Made by a program: the position numbers and the translations under genes
Shown here: positions 1 to 9,125 of the stretch, in pieces
Position numbering within the stretch: position 1 is the stretch's first letter
How the letters are laid out: every line of letters begins with the position of its first letter
The notes under the pieces: generated by a model
What the model was told of the DNA's origin: nothing
The model's database searches: none
The model's input: the letters and a program-made list of their open reading frames with translations, nothing else
Assembly (NCBI GenBank): GCA_964410105.1
Contig: CAYPFY010000018.1
Span: 6,666-70,665 of the forward strand
Length of the DNA: 64,000 bases
From: CAYPFY01 sp964410105
Lineage (GTDB): Bacteria; Bacteroidota; Ignavibacteria; UBA10030; SZUA-254
Reading direction: 5' to 3'

Positions 1-1981
1 TCCCGAAGCGGGGAGGAACATCATCATTGAGTATCGCCACATCGCCGAGCATTCGGCTCAGCGTGGCTCCCAGAGCTTTCTGACTGTCAGGCTTGGAGTT
101 TTCGAGGGTCCAACCGCCGTTCCCCCTGAAGTAGAGCCCCGGCTTATTCTCGGAGCCGGATTTCATCGAGACCCGGATGCCGCCGTTGAGCAGGACGTCG
201 TCGGGCGAGAGGGAATAAATCTCTCCGTCAGACTCCCGCGAAATCTGCAGACACAGGGGCCTGTAGACAGCTCCCGAATCGTAGGAGACGATCAGACGCC
301 CGCTGTCAACCGGGAAGGACCCTCCCCTATCCGGCGGAATGACATAAAGGGAGATCGCGTCCTCGGCCTTGACCGGCCGGCCATTGACCTCCGCATCAAC
401 TTCCACGGCGCATCGGCCGCGTACACCGATGGAAGGGACATACGCGCCCGCATATCTGTTGACGTCAACCGCATCAACGGCGACGGACCGGCGAACGTTG
501 CCTTCATCGACGTAGAGGGTCGGGGCCTCGGTAAAAACCCCGGGGGTCGTCAGGGTGAATCGGACATGATCCTCACGTACATCGCTTGAAATGTGTACGT
601 CGCGGGCCGGCCCAAGAGGTTTCTTGACGAAGTAGAAGACCGGGGAGGATTGCGAGCCCCAGCGGGATTCCGCAATGATCTTGACGACATCGTACGGCCT
701 TGTGTCGATCGGAAGCTCCATCCCGCTCGCATCCATCTCAAACCTTCCTCTGATCAGGGTATGCTGGGTCCAGTTCGGCTGAAACGCGCGTTTTCCGTAG
801 ACGTAGCACTTTTCGATCGATTCCAGGTTCGATCCGTTTATGATCACATCCTCTCCGTCCGCCCGGCCCATGTGGATCTCTGGCCTGTGATTGGCCAGCA
901 GAACTCCGCGGAGTTCGGCTCTGTTTCCGCTGTTATCAAGGCAGACGACCCGGTAATCATGCTTTCCCTCGGCCAGCTTATCCGTGTTGATGATCCCCGT
1001 TCCGGCAGGTTTATGGAAATAGAAAGGAAGCACATTGCCGGTATCGATGTACAGTTTCTGAAATCGGCCGGTTCCCCTCTGAATGGAGGCATAATCGTAG
1101 TGAAGATCTATCTGCTTTGTCTCCTCAGCGGGGACCCGATTCAGTTCCATTGCAAAGGTGAGGCTGTCGTCCAGGTATAGCTCGATGCGATGGACACCCG
1201 CCATGCTGCGGGTTCCTTCAGACCGGTCTTCGGCGTCAACGCCGATCCCGATAAGTCCATGGACGCGCACGGGTTCCGGAATCGTCAGAAGCTTTCGCCG
1301 TCTCGGAAACCGGCTGAAGTATTTCGGCGAAACCCCGTTATCGACCGTCGATGAATAGGTGAGAGGCGAAATCATGAGCCTCCGTATGAACGGGGGAATA
1401 TTATCCTGCACGAGAAAACTCTGGAACAGCATCGGGTTGAGGGGGTTCAGACTCTCGTCCCGGATCTCGAAGTGAAGATGGGGAGGCCCGAATCCCGAAT
1501 CGCCCGTATACGCAACGACGTCCCCCTGACGAACCCGGATCGTCGGCCGGTCAAATGTCAAATCGATGGAATATGTGCCGCGCCGGTACTGCTCCTCGCG
1601 GACAGCCTTCGTGATCTCTTCGTTAAACCCCTGGAGATGAGCGTAACAGGTGACATATCCATCGTCGTGCCGAATGAAAAGCATTTTTCCGTAACCGCTC
1701 GGGGTGATGCGAACTTTGTAAACGTACCCATCCCGGGCGGCAAACACTTTGTACCCTTTCACCCCGTTTGTGCTGATGTCGATCCCGCCGTGGAAGTGAG
1801 ATGTCCGGTATTCTGCAAAGGAGGACGTGACCCGCATGCTGGCGTCCGTAGGCCAGATGTAGTTCTGCAGCGGCACACGAACCGAATCAAATCGTGAACC
1901 GGGGTCGTCGGCGTGAACGGGGGAGCCCGCGGCCAGCCCAATTCTCAGGAGTAATAAAACCAGAATGTTTAAGGTGATCAT
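1..1981 (-). CDS. M23-family (LytM) metallopeptidase, C-terminus beyond window
   Basis: Predicted secreted zinc endopeptidase acting on peptidoglycan cross-bridges, or a LytM-type regulator of such an enzyme. About 660 residues are visible and the reading frame stays open to base 1. The start ATG (1979-1981) directly follows the TAG of the upstream FAH gene. A short hydrophobic signal segment (MITLNILVLLLLRIGLAAG) is followed by a LytM domain. Its zinc ligands are present: HxxxD in HFHGGID (about residue 65) and HxH in PPHLHFE (about residue 160). After this come roughly 480 residues of probable beta-sandwich regions without a motif I recognise. Large M23 proteins with long C-terminal extensions are common in Bacteroidota and relatives. 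The enzyme class is secure; its substrate is not. Confidence 0.88.
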   Translation of the reverse strand, partial: MITLNILVLLLLRIGLAAGSPVHADDPGSRFDSVRVPLQNYIWPTDASMRVTSSFAEYRTSHFHGGIDISTNGVKGYKVFAARDGYVYKVRITPSGYGKMLFIRHDDGYVTCYAHLQGFNEEITKAVREEQYRRGTYSIDLTFDRPTIRVRQGDVVAYTGDSGFGPPHLHFEIRDESLNPLNPMLFQSFLVQDNIPPFIRRLMISPLTYSSTVDNGVSPKYFSRFPRRRKLLTIPEPVRVHGLIGIGVDAEDRSEGTRSMAGVHRIELYLDDSLTFAMELNRVPAEETKQIDLHYDYASIQRGTGRFQKLYIDTGNVLPFYFHKPAGTGIINTDKLAEGKHDYRVVCLDNSGNRAELRGVLLANHRPEIHMGRADGEDVIINGSNLESIEKCYVYGKRAFQPNWTQHTLIRGRFEMDASGMELPIDTRPYDVVKIIAESRWGSQSSPVFYFVKKPLGPARDVHISSDVREDHVRFTLTTPGVFTEAPTLYVDEGNVRRSVAVDAVDVNRYAGAYVPSIGVRGRCAVEVDAEVNGRPVKAEDAISLYVIPPDRGGSFPVDSGRLIVSYDSGAVYRPLCLQISRESDGEIYSLSPDDVLLNGGIRVSMKSGSENKPGLYFRGNGGWTLENSKPDSQKALGATLSRMLGDVAILNDDVPPRFG

Positions 1982-2638
1982 CTAACCTTCCCGCACACTG
2001 TTCGACATCGAGACGTGACCGACAAGCTCGGCCTCGATGGTGTCGCCGCCGCGCACCCGCCCAACCCCTTCCGGCGTCCCGGTGAAAATCAAGTCCCCAC
2101 GCTCCAGGGTGAAGAGAGAGGATGCGTATTCAATGATTCTCGCAATTGTGAATATCATATCGCCCGTCCAGCCGCGCTGCCGGATGGCTCCATTGACTCT
2201 GCATTCAATCGTTAAATTTTGCGGATCAGAGATGTTTTTCTTTGAAACAATCCTTGAAATCGGTGCCGAAGTGTCGAATCCCTTGGAAATAGTCCAGGGA
2301 TTCCCGCCCTCCTTCGCTTCATTCTGCTTGTCGCGCATCGTCATATCCAGCCCGATGGCATACCCGGCGACGAAATCAAACGCATCGTCCTGACGGATAT
2401 TCCTGGCGTCTTTTCCCAGCGCAACAACGAGCTCGACCTCATGATGCACATTCTTCGAAATCTGCGGGATGACGATCTCCTCCCCGTTCCCAATAATCGC
2501 TGTCGACGGTTTCATGAATATGATGGGAGAACGAGGCGCATCCGAATTCATCTCTCTCGCATGGGCAGCATAATTCTTCCCCAGACAGAGGATTTTGCCG
2601 ACCGGGACTCTTTTCCCCTCAATTATAACCCTGCGCAT
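1982..2638 (-). CDS. Fumarylacetoacetate hydrolase (FAH) family protein
   Basis: Likely hydrolyses or decarboxylates a 2-keto acid/acylpyruvate in the cytosol. Family members include acylpyruvase, oxaloacetate decarboxylase/tautomerase and 2-hydroxyhepta-2,4-diene-1,7-dioate isomerase. The 218 residues fit the single-domain FAH fold. Visible signatures are KILCLGKNYAAH near the N-terminus, the metal-binding HHEVELVVALG, GLDMTMRD, and the C-terminal FTGTPEGVG. I chose the ATG at 2638 because the family starts there; an in-frame upstream extension to 2719 has no homology-like content. Its stop abuts the start of the M23 gene, so the two probably form an operon. It diverges from purM across a short intergenic region. 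Confidence 0.85.
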   Translation of the reverse strand: MRRVIIEGKRVPVGKILCLGKNYAAHAREMNSDAPRSPIIFMKPSTAIIGNGEEIVIPQISKNVHHEVELVVALGKDARNIRQDDAFDFVAGYAIGLDMTMRDKQNEAKEGGNPWTISKGFDTSAPISRIVSKKNISDPQNLTIECRVNGAIRQRGWTGDMIFTIARIIEYASSLFTLERGDLIFTGTPEGVGRVRGGDTIEAELVGHVSMSNSVREG

Positions 2639-2734
2639 TTGAGAGACTAGTTTTTTGAAAATGTACTCAAAACGGCAGATTTTTGCAAGAGAATCTGTGA
2701 TTTGAGACGGGAAACACACCGATCCCCGATTTTC

Positions 2735-2764
2735 TTGATTTTAGTCACGATTTATGTTTATATT
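2735..2764 (+). promoter_or_regulatory. Candidate sigma70-type promoter for purM
   Basis: TTGATT (2735-2740) and TATATT (2759-2764) are separated by 18 bp, about 30 bp upstream of the purM start, in the A/T-rich divergent gap between the FAH gene and purM. Assigned by eye only; no start site is known. Confidence 0.35.
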
Positions 2765-2793
2765 TAGCGCGTTTCCGACGTCAGAGGAGTTTG

Positions 2794-3795
2794 GTGCCAA
2801 GAACATATGTCCACGCCGGAGTCGATGTCGACGCCGGTAACGAATTTGTATTGCGGATCAGAGAAAAAGTTCGATCGACGTTCTCTGACTCCGTCCTGAG
2901 CGATATCGGGTCATTCGGCGCATGGTACAGCGGAAGTTTTCCCGATCTCCGCGAGCCGGTCCTTGTCTCCAGCGTCGATGGCGTGGGCACCAAGCTCAAA
3001 GTTGCGTTTCTCATGGAAAAACATGATACCATCGGCGAAGATCTCGTCAACCATTGCGTCAATGACGTCGCGGTGTGCGGCGCCAAACCCCTCTTTTTTC
3101 TGGACTACTTCGCCACCGGAAAGCTCCTTCCCGCCATCGCGGAGGATGTTGTAAGCGGGATGGTCCGCGGTTGTCTTCAGAACGGCTGTTCACTCGTGGG
3201 GGGAGAAACTGCGGAGATGCCCGGCTTCTTCAGGGAAAATGAGTACGATATCGCCGGGACTCTTGTCGGAGTCGCAGATCGCAGCAGTATCTTCGACGGC
3301 ACCAGGGTTAAGCCGGGGGATGTTCTGCTCGCGCTCCCCTCAACCGGCCTCCACACGAACGGCTTCTCCCTGGCCAGGTCGGTCTTGTTTGAACGGTATG
3401 AGGTTGACGATTTTGTCGATGAACTCGGCATGAGGGTTGGCGACGCCCTGCTCTCGACGCACCGCTCTTATCTGAAAGCGATCGCAGCCCTGCGCGACCA
3501 TCCGGAGGTCCACGGTTTCGCCCATATAACGGGAGGAGGGATTGTCGGAAATGCTTCCCGGGTCATTCCGTCGGACTGCGTGCTCAGGATAAACTGGAAA
3601 CGGTGGGAACGACCGCCGCTGTTTCGGCTCATTCAAAAGGCCGGGAATGTTCCGGAAGAGGATATGCGCAAAACGTTCAATCTCGGGGTGGGACTGGTGA
3701 TAATCATGTCAAAACGGGGCGCAGGCGCCGTCACAGAGATCTTGCTGGCGCAGGGTGAAGAACCGTTTCTTATCGGCGAAGTCTCGAAAAAGTAG
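2794..3795 (+). CDS. purM: Phosphoribosylformylglycinamidine cyclo-ligase (AIR synthetase)
   Basis: Catalyses ATP-dependent ring closure of FGAM to AIR, step five of purine synthesis, in the cytosol as a dimer. About 333 residues, close to the usual 340-350. Family blocks are intact: AGVDVDAGN at the N-terminus, VSSVDGVGTKLKVA, NHCVNDVAVCGAKPLFFLDY, GGETAEMPGF and FNLGVGLV near the C-terminus. No ATG is available at the N-terminus. GTG at 2794 follows AGAGGAG (2783-2789) at a workable distance; TTG at 2791 is an alternative but sits too close to that site. It stands alone from other pur genes. The downstream kinase starts just after or slightly within its 3' end, so the two may be co-transcribed. 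Confidence 0.95.
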   Translation: MPRTYVHAGVDVDAGNEFVLRIREKVRSTFSDSVLSDIGSFGAWYSGSFPDLREPVLVSSVDGVGTKLKVAFLMEKHDTIGEDLVNHCVNDVAVCGAKPLFFLDYFATGKLLPAIAEDVVSGMVRGCLQNGCSLVGGETAEMPGFFRENEYDIAGTLVGVADRSSIFDGTRVKPGDVLLALPSTGLHTNGFSLARSVLFERYEVDDFVDELGMRVGDALLSTHRSYLKAIAALRDHPEVHGFAHITGGGIVGNASRVIPSDCVLRINWKRWERPPLFRLIQKAGNVPEEDMRKTFNLGVGLVIIMSKRGAGAVTEILLAQGEEPFLIGEVSKK

Positions 3796-3871
3796 CACAG
3801 ATAGCAGCGTGAACGAAAAAATTCGACCCTCAGGTTCCGGCGGCCGGACACCCGCATCCGCCGAGGAATCC

Positions 3872-5617
3872 ATGAAGGACCGCCTTCTCCAGCACCCCGG
3901 TCTGGTGAGGAGGCTGAGTTCGCTCAATGATTTCGCCGCCAAGATCGGCGTCGCTCAGTCGCGTGAGGAGATTTTCGGGGTCTTACGGTCGGAGGGGAAA
4001 TGGCTATTCGACTACGAGATTCTCATGACGAATCTGCTTAACCAGGGGGCAACTCACTATGTTATCAATACGCATTCGCCCGTGGCCGATGCGAGCGACC
4101 TTAACCACAAGCATTTCAGCGCCGAGGAGGGTATGCCGGGCTGGGTCGCGGACAACCAGGCAGCTATCATCGAGGATATACTGTCGTGCCCGGCTTTCAG
4201 CCCCGCTATTGAGGGGAAAATCCAGGAACTGGGGATAAAGTCCCTGCTGATCGTCCCGATGCGCTCCGGGAACAGGATCGCTGGCTCCCTTACCCTGGGA
4301 TCTGTCCGGGCGTCTCATTACACGGCTGAGGACTCGATCATCGCTCAGCTCGTCGGAATCCACCTCTCCACGGCGCTCGAACATGTCTCATCCCTTGAAA
4401 ACGCCCGCAAGAGGATCTCTCAGATCGAACTGATCTACGAGGTGACGGCGCAGATGGCGTCTATGCTCCAGCTCGACGATCTCCTGGGCGCGGCGGCAGC
4501 CTCGATCCAAAGGAATTTCAACTACTTCGACGTTACGGTCTTCCTTTTCTCGCCGGCTGACCGCGAGCTTATCCTCGAGGCTCATTCAGGCAGTTTTGTC
4601 GATTTTCTTCCCCACGGCTACAGACAGCGGCCGAGCCAGGGGATTATCGGATGGGTGTTTGAGAAGGGGGAACGGGTCATCTGCAACGATGTCTCCCAGG
4701 ACCCGCGCTATGTCGCCTACGCCTACCACAACACGAAATCGGAAATGGCGATTCCGATCAAAATCGATTCGGAGACGGTTGGGGTGCTCAACGTCGAAGA
4801 TACGAGGCTTCACGCATTCGATGAAACGGACGGCGTCGTCCTCCAGACGCTTTCCGACCAGCTCGGCATCGCCATAAGAAATGCCCGGCTCTACGATGAG
4901 GTCCGGAAGGCGAATATGAAGCTGACCGAACTCGATAAGCTCAAGTCTGAGTTTCTGGGAATCGTCTCGCATGACTTCCGTTCACCCCTCTCGAGCATCA
5001 TTCTCGCCGGCAAGTCGCTGCTGAAACACGAAGCCGTGCTCGCGGCCCCGAGGATCAGGGAATACCTCCATATCATCGTCGATCAGGCAAACCGGTTGAA
5101 CCAGCTTGCCGAGGATACTCTGTCGATCGCAAAGATCGAATCGGGCCAGCTGAGCTATTATTTCAAGATCGTGAATGTCGAACGACTGATCCAGGACGCG
5201 GTCTCGATGGTCCGCTTCTCCAGCCGGCATGCCGTCGACTACAAGATCGAACCGACCGTCGCCTTCATCAAGGGCGACCAGACGAAGCTGCGGCAGGTTG
5301 TGCAGAATCTGGTGAGCAACGCCGCCAAGTATTCTCCCCGGGGCGGAAAAATCCGCATCAGCGCGCAGGAATCTCCGCCGGACAAGATCATTCTTTCCGT
5401 CTCCGACGAGGGGATCGGGATCCCCCCGAGCCAGATCTCAAAATTATTTCAGAAATTCTCCCGCGCCGACACCGAGAACGCAAAGGATATCAAAGGCGCG
5501 GGTCTGGGTCTCTGGATCTGCCGCGAGGTCGTTGAAGCGCACGGGGGCAAGATCTGGATCGAGAGCGAGGAAGGCAAGGGGACGACGGTGAAGTTTACGC
5601 TCAAAAGGGCGGGTTAG
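3872..5617 (+). CDS. Soluble GAF-domain sensor histidine kinase
   Basis: Cytosolic two-component kinase that should sense a small ligand or redox state and phosphorylate an unlinked response regulator. With the ATG at 3872 it has 581 residues: two GAF domains (about 30-170 and 190-340), a HisKA segment with phospho-acceptor His367 in SHDFRSPLSS, and an HATPase domain with N-box QNLVSNAAKYSP (about 478), DEGIGIP (about 511) and GAGLGLW (about 541). No membrane segment is visible. The ATG has GAGGA four bases upstream; in-frame GTGs at 3755 and 3809 are alternatives, the first overlapping purM. The stop lies 17 bp inside the convergent phoU gene. No partner regulator is adjacent; the nearby phosphate operon is only a positional hint. 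Confidence 0.88.
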   Translation: MKDRLLQHPGLVRRLSSLNDFAAKIGVAQSREEIFGVLRSEGKWLFDYEILMTNLLNQGATHYVINTHSPVADASDLNHKHFSAEEGMPGWVADNQAAIIEDILSCPAFSPAIEGKIQELGIKSLLIVPMRSGNRIAGSLTLGSVRASHYTAEDSIIAQLVGIHLSTALEHVSSLENARKRISQIELIYEVTAQMASMLQLDDLLGAAAASIQRNFNYFDVTVFLFSPADRELILEAHSGSFVDFLPHGYRQRPSQGIIGWVFEKGERVICNDVSQDPRYVAYAYHNTKSEMAIPIKIDSETVGVLNVEDTRLHAFDETDGVVLQTLSDQLGIAIRNARLYDEVRKANMKLTELDKLKSEFLGIVSHDFRSPLSSIILAGKSLLKHEAVLAAPRIREYLHIIVDQANRLNQLAEDTLSIAKIESGQLSYYFKIVNVERLIQDAVSMVRFSSRHAVDYKIEPTVAFIKGDQTKLRQVVQNLVSNAAKYSPRGGKIRISAQESPPDKIILSVSDEGIGIPPSQISKLFQKFSRADTENAKDIKGAGLGLWICREVVEAHGGKIWIESEEGKGTTVKFTLKRAG

Positions 5618-6281
5618 GTTTCTCCGGACGGCCCGCATGGTGCTTCACCACCCTCGCCTGGGCCATGAAGATCACTTCCTCAGCAATATTCGTCGCCAGG
5701 TCCGCAACACGTTCTAGGTTCCTGCTCACCCTGATCACCTCAAGGCCGCAATCGATGACCTTCTGATCCGCTTTCATCCGCTCGACGACCCCCTGGATAA
5801 CCTTCTGGTTCATCGCATCGATCTGATCGTCTTTCTCCAGAACCTTGTTCCCGAGGGTCGGATCGTTGTGAATGAAACCGTCCAGAGCGTCGCTGAGCAT
5901 CGACTGGACGATCTCCCCCATGGCGGGCAGCTCCACGGGCTCTCCGCAGCCGCGCCGGGATAGGGCGACCACCGATTCGGCGATGTTCACGGCGTGATCC
6001 CCGATGCGCTCAAGATCGTTGTTTATCTTCGTGGCCGCCAGGATCATCCGGAGGTCGACCGCCACCGGCTGCTGAAGCGCGAGGATGTCGACGATGGCAT
6101 TGTCGACCTCAATCTCCAGCCCGTTGATCCTCTCGTCCCCGTCGATCACCCGCCGGGCAAGCTCCCCGTCCCCTGCGTGCATCGCCTCGAGAGAAAGCCT
6201 GATCGCCTCTTCCGCCAGGCTCCCCATTTTGATAATCGTGGTCTTGAGGCTTTCCAGCTCCCTCTCAAAGTGTCGCTGCAT
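5601..6281 (-). CDS. phoU: Phosphate transport system regulator PhoU
   Basis: Dimeric helical-bundle protein that links the Pst transporter to the PhoR kinase and represses the phosphate-starvation response when phosphate is plentiful. The 226 residues match the family, with two three-helix PhoU repeats. Visible signatures include RHFERELESLKTTIIKMG at the start and the metal-contact helices ERIGDHAVNIAE (first repeat) and ERVADLATNIAEE (second repeat). The ATG at 6281 is preceded by AAAGGAAA; a longer in-frame reading upstream has no PhoU content and overlaps pstB. It is the last gene of the pstCAB-phoU operon. Its 3' end overlaps the convergent histidine kinase by 17 bp. Confidence 0.95.
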   Translation of the reverse strand: MQRHFERELESLKTTIIKMGSLAEEAIRLSLEAMHAGDGELARRVIDGDERINGLEIEVDNAIVDILALQQPVAVDLRMILAATKINNDLERIGDHAVNIAESVVALSRRGCGEPVELPAMGEIVQSMLSDALDGFIHNDPTLGNKVLEKDDQIDAMNQKVIQGVVERMKADQKVIDCGLEVIRVSRNLERVADLATNIAEEVIFMAQARVVKHHAGRPEKPNPPF

Positions 6282-6297
6282 CGGATTTCCTTTAATG

Positions 6298-7056
6298 TTA
6301 GCCGAATCGTCCCGTGATGTAATCCTCGGTCTGCTTCTCCCCCGGTGTCGTGAACATCCGCTTAGTCTCGTCAAATTCGATGAGCTGGCCGAGATAGAAA
6401 AATGCCGTAAAATCGCTCACGCGCGCCGCCTGCTGCATGTTGTGCGTGACGATGACAATCGTGTATCTCTCCTTAAGATCATAAATAAGTTCCTCAATCT
6501 TCGCGGTCGCTGTCGGGTCTAGGGCGCTCGCGGGCTCATCCATCAGGATGATCTCGGGGTCCACGGCAAGAGCCCGCGCGATGCAGAGCCGTTGCTGCTG
6601 GCCGCCGGAAAGCGCCAGCCCGCTTTTGTCCAGATCGTCCTTCACTTCGTCCCAGAGAGCCGCCTGCCGCAGGCTCCTCTCGACGATCCCGCCCAATTTT
6701 GATTTTTCCCTCACGCCGTTGATGCGGGGCCCGTACGCGACGTTGTCAAAAATAGATTTCGGAAAGGGATTCGATTTCTGAAATATCATTCCCACCTGCT
6801 TCCTCAGCTCCACAACATCCACATTTCCATAAATGTCGATGCCGTCGATGAGCACACGCCCCTCGGCTTTCACGCCGTCGATCAGGTCGTTCATTCTATT
6901 GACGGACCGCAGGAATGTCGATTTTCCGCAGCCCGAAGGACCGATCAGCGCCGTGACCCGGCGCTCCGGGATTTTTAGCGAGATGTCCGAAAGAGCCCGC
7001 TTTTCCCCGTACCAGAGGCTGAAGTTCCCGACGGCGATTTTGGTGTGCGACTCCAT
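6298..7056 (-). CDS. pstB: Phosphate ABC transporter ATP-binding protein
   Basis: ATPase subunit of the high-affinity phosphate importer PstSCAB, on the cytosolic face of the inner membrane. It has 252 residues, the usual length. Walker A GPSGCGKST is at 39-47, the signature LSGGQQQR at 149-156, and Walker B IILMDEP at 169-175, followed by the D-loop SALD. PstB-type features such as FLRSVNRMNDL and the Q-loop FQKSNPFPKSI are present. It starts three bases after the pstA stop and ends 16 bp before phoU, so it belongs to the same transcript. Confidence 0.97.
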   Translation of the reverse strand: MESHTKIAVGNFSLWYGEKRALSDISLKIPERRVTALIGPSGCGKSTFLRSVNRMNDLIDGVKAEGRVLIDGIDIYGNVDVVELRKQVGMIFQKSNPFPKSIFDNVAYGPRINGVREKSKLGGIVERSLRQAALWDEVKDDLDKSGLALSGGQQQRLCIARALAVDPEIILMDEPASALDPTATAKIEELIYDLKERYTIVIVTHNMQQAARVSDFTAFFYLGQLIEFDETKRMFTTPGEKQTEDYITGRFG

Positions 7057-7059
7057 CAG

Positions 7060-7950
7060 TCAGACGCGTGAGGCCGCCCGCATCCGGTAACGGAGGAAGA
7101 CGGCGGTGAAATTCAGCAGAAAAGTGAGGGCAAGCAGCACGAGAGCAGTCGCATACTGGATTCCGAGAGTCGCCTCGACATCCGTCGACTGTGTCGCCAT
7201 GACATAAAGATGATAGCCGAGATGCATGAACTGATCCGACATGCTCGACGGAAGATGGGGGAGAAAATATGCCACCCCCGTAAAGAGTATCGGGGCCACC
7301 TCCCCGGCGCCCCGCCCTATGGCAAGGATCCCCCCGGTGAGGATCCCGGTGTACGCATTGGGCAGGACGACCGACCGGATAGTCTGAAATTTCGTCGCCC
7401 CGAGAGCAAGACTTCCCTCCCTGAGCTCCCTCGGCACCCCCCTCAACGCCTCCTCAACCGAGACGATGACAACGGGGAGCGTCAGGAGTGCCATGGTCAT
7501 GCTCGACCAGAGGAGATTCGGCTGTCCCCACTTGAGGCCCCCGCCCCATAAAGCGTCCATCCCCCCTCCGACGAATTGTACGAAAAATCCCAGACCGAAG
7601 AGTCCGAAGACGATGGCTGGCACTCCGGCAAGCGTGTTTACTCCGAATCGTATCAGCCTCGTAAACAGGGAGTTCTTTGCGTACTCGTTCAGGTAGATGG
7701 CGGTGATGGTCCCCACCGGCACACCGGCAAGCGTCATCAGGAGCACGAGGGAAACCGTCCCGACGATAGCGGGGAAGACTCCCCCCTTCGTCATCCCCTC
7801 GGCAGGGGGTTTTGTGAGGAATTCGAGCGAAATGTTTCCGGCCCCCCCGCGTATAACATCTCCCATGACGAGGAACATGGCGAGGAGGATCAGGGCCGAC
7901 GCCCCAGCCGATGATCCGACCACGATCCATCCGCCCGCTTTTCTCCTCAT
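7060..7950 (-). CDS. pstA: Phosphate ABC transporter permease PstA
   Basis: Inner-membrane channel subunit of the phosphate importer. It has 296 residues and about six hydrophobic segments, the first at about 8-30. The EAA-type coupling loop for PstB is visible as EALRGVPRELREGSLALGATKFQTI, followed by the conserved VVLPNAYTGILTGGILAIGRGAGEVAPI (read in two blocks). Its start overlaps the end of pstC by 4 bp (ATGA type), indicating translational coupling. The pair order pstC-pstA is standard. Confidence 0.95.
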   Translation of the reverse strand: MRRKAGGWIVVGSSAGASALILLAMFLVMGDVIRGGAGNISLEFLTKPPAEGMTKGGVFPAIVGTVSLVLLMTLAGVPVGTITAIYLNEYAKNSLFTRLIRFGVNTLAGVPAIVFGLFGLGFFVQFVGGGMDALWGGGLKWGQPNLLWSSMTMALLTLPVVIVSVEEALRGVPRELREGSLALGATKFQTIRSVVLPNAYTGILTGGILAIGRGAGEVAPILFTGVAYFLPHLPSSMSDQFMHLGYHLYVMATQSTDVEATLGIQYATALVLLALTFLLNFTAVFLRYRMRAASRV

Positions 7951-9035
7951 GCGACGCCCCGAAATCGCTTCTGCAGCCGGGCACGAACGTAGAATTCCGC
8001 CACGGCATTGAGCGCGAATGTGAAGAGAAAAAGTATGGAGCCGATCAGGAAAAGGACGCTGTAATGAACGTCGCCGAAGACAACTTCGGCCATCTCTGCC
8101 CCGATCGTCGCCGACATCGTCCGCACCGGCTCAAAGATTTTCCACGACCACAGCGCCGCGTTCCCGGTGGCCATCAGGACGATCATCGTTTCACCGAATG
8201 CCCGGCCCACGCCGAGCAGCATCGCGGCAAAAACCCCGGGGGTCGCCGCGGGGAGTACGACGAATAACGCCGTCTGCCACTTCGTGGCGCCCAGGGCCAG
8301 ACTCGCCTCCGTGAAATATTTCGGAATCGAGGACAGAGCATCCTCCGTCACGCTGAAGACGATGGGGATGACCGCGAGCGAGAGCGCAACCCCTCCCACG
8401 AAGGCGTTGAGCCTGTACTCTGCGCCGAAAAACCTTTGAACAAGAGTGGCGAGGTCAACGAGAGCGAAGAATCCGATGACGACGGACGGAAAGCCCGACA
8501 AAAACTCGATCGCGGGTTTTAAGAATTCACGGAGTCGCCGGGGGGCGAAGAAGGAGGTATATAATGCCGCCAGGATCGCAAGAGGCGCACCGATAAGGAC
8601 CGAGATGATCGTGACCTTGAGCGTTCCGATTATGAGCGGAAATATCCCGAATTTTGGTTTCGACGATACGGGTTGCCATTCCGTCCCGGTCAGGCTCTCC
8701 ATGGTCAGACGCTCGTCAGTCTCCTGGGGGATTTCCCGGAGATCGCTCTTTGCCGACGGTTCCCCGTACGTTTCCTGCTGGAGCTCTTCGCCGGCATTGC
8801 TCCGGCCGTTCAGAGTCTCGGATGCCGGGATCGATTCCTTGAAGACAAACAAGAATATGAGCAGGATTACAGCGAAGGAGAGGAATGCCACCCCTCTGAT
8901 GAAAATCTCCGCGAAGAGTTCAGAAGGACGAATCCTTTTTCTGAGCTGAATCGTCTTGCGAACGGCGGCATGGCGCTGGGTCGGACGCGGATCGGCGCTC
9001 ACAAGCGGGGCCCCCGGAGGGGTAGTCTCTGGCAT
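7947..9035 (-). CDS. pstC: Phosphate ABC transporter permease PstC, with an enlarged first loop
   Basis: Partner permease of PstA in the phosphate importer. The 362 residues exceed the roughly 300-320 usual for PstC. A hydrophilic N-terminal tail of about 43 residues precedes the first membrane segment (about 46-68). It is followed by an unusually long polar stretch (about 70-125, rich in E, S and T) before the canonical permease core. The EAA loop is SIPKYFTEASLALGATKWQTA, with VLPAATPGVFAAMLLGVGRAFGET downstream (two family blocks). It follows a four-copy 11-bp direct-repeat box in the gap after pstS, so pstCAB-phoU may have its own phosphate-controlled promoter. Function is secure; the role of the extra loop is unknown. 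Confidence 0.94.
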   Translation of the reverse strand: MPETTPPGAPLVSADPRPTQRHAAVRKTIQLRKRIRPSELFAEIFIRGVAFLSFAVILLIFLFVFKESIPASETLNGRSNAGEELQQETYGEPSAKSDLREIPQETDERLTMESLTGTEWQPVSSKPKFGIFPLIIGTLKVTIISVLIGAPLAILAALYTSFFAPRRLREFLKPAIEFLSGFPSVVIGFFALVDLATLVQRFFGAEYRLNAFVGGVALSLAVIPIVFSVTEDALSSIPKYFTEASLALGATKWQTALFVVLPAATPGVFAAMLLGVGRAFGETMIVLMATGNAALWSWKIFEPVRTMSATIGAEMAEVVFGDVHYSVLFLIGSILFLFTFALNAVAEFYVRARLQKRFRGVA

Positions 9036-9078
9036 GTCGGAAGGTTGGGTTTAACGGCCTCCCAATGTATGGATGAGG

Positions 9079-9117
9079 GGTTACTCCACTGTTACCATAG
9101 TGTTAAGAAATCATTAC
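9079..9117 (-). promoter_or_regulatory. Predicted Pho box upstream of pstC (four 11-bp repeats)
   Basis: Reading the minus strand, hexamers GTAATG, TTAACA, GTAACA and GTAACC follow each other with exactly five bases between each, giving an 11-bp period over 39 bp. This is the spacing bound by tandem OmpR/PhoB-type winged-helix dimers, and the hexamer resembles the Bacillus PhoP box (TTAACA-N5-TTAACA). It lies in the 90-bp gap between pstS and pstC, about 45 bp before the pstC start. TACATT, a possible -10, sits downstream. Confidence 0.7.
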
Positions 9118-9125
9118 CCCAAAGT

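Noticed and set aside
820..845. tRNA-like GGTTCGATCC string
   Set aside because: Inside the M23 peptidase coding sequence with no matching acceptor or anticodon arms.
2791..2793. TTG at 2791 as the purM start
   Set aside because: Only one base from the AGAGGAG ribosome site; the GTG at 2794 has better spacing.
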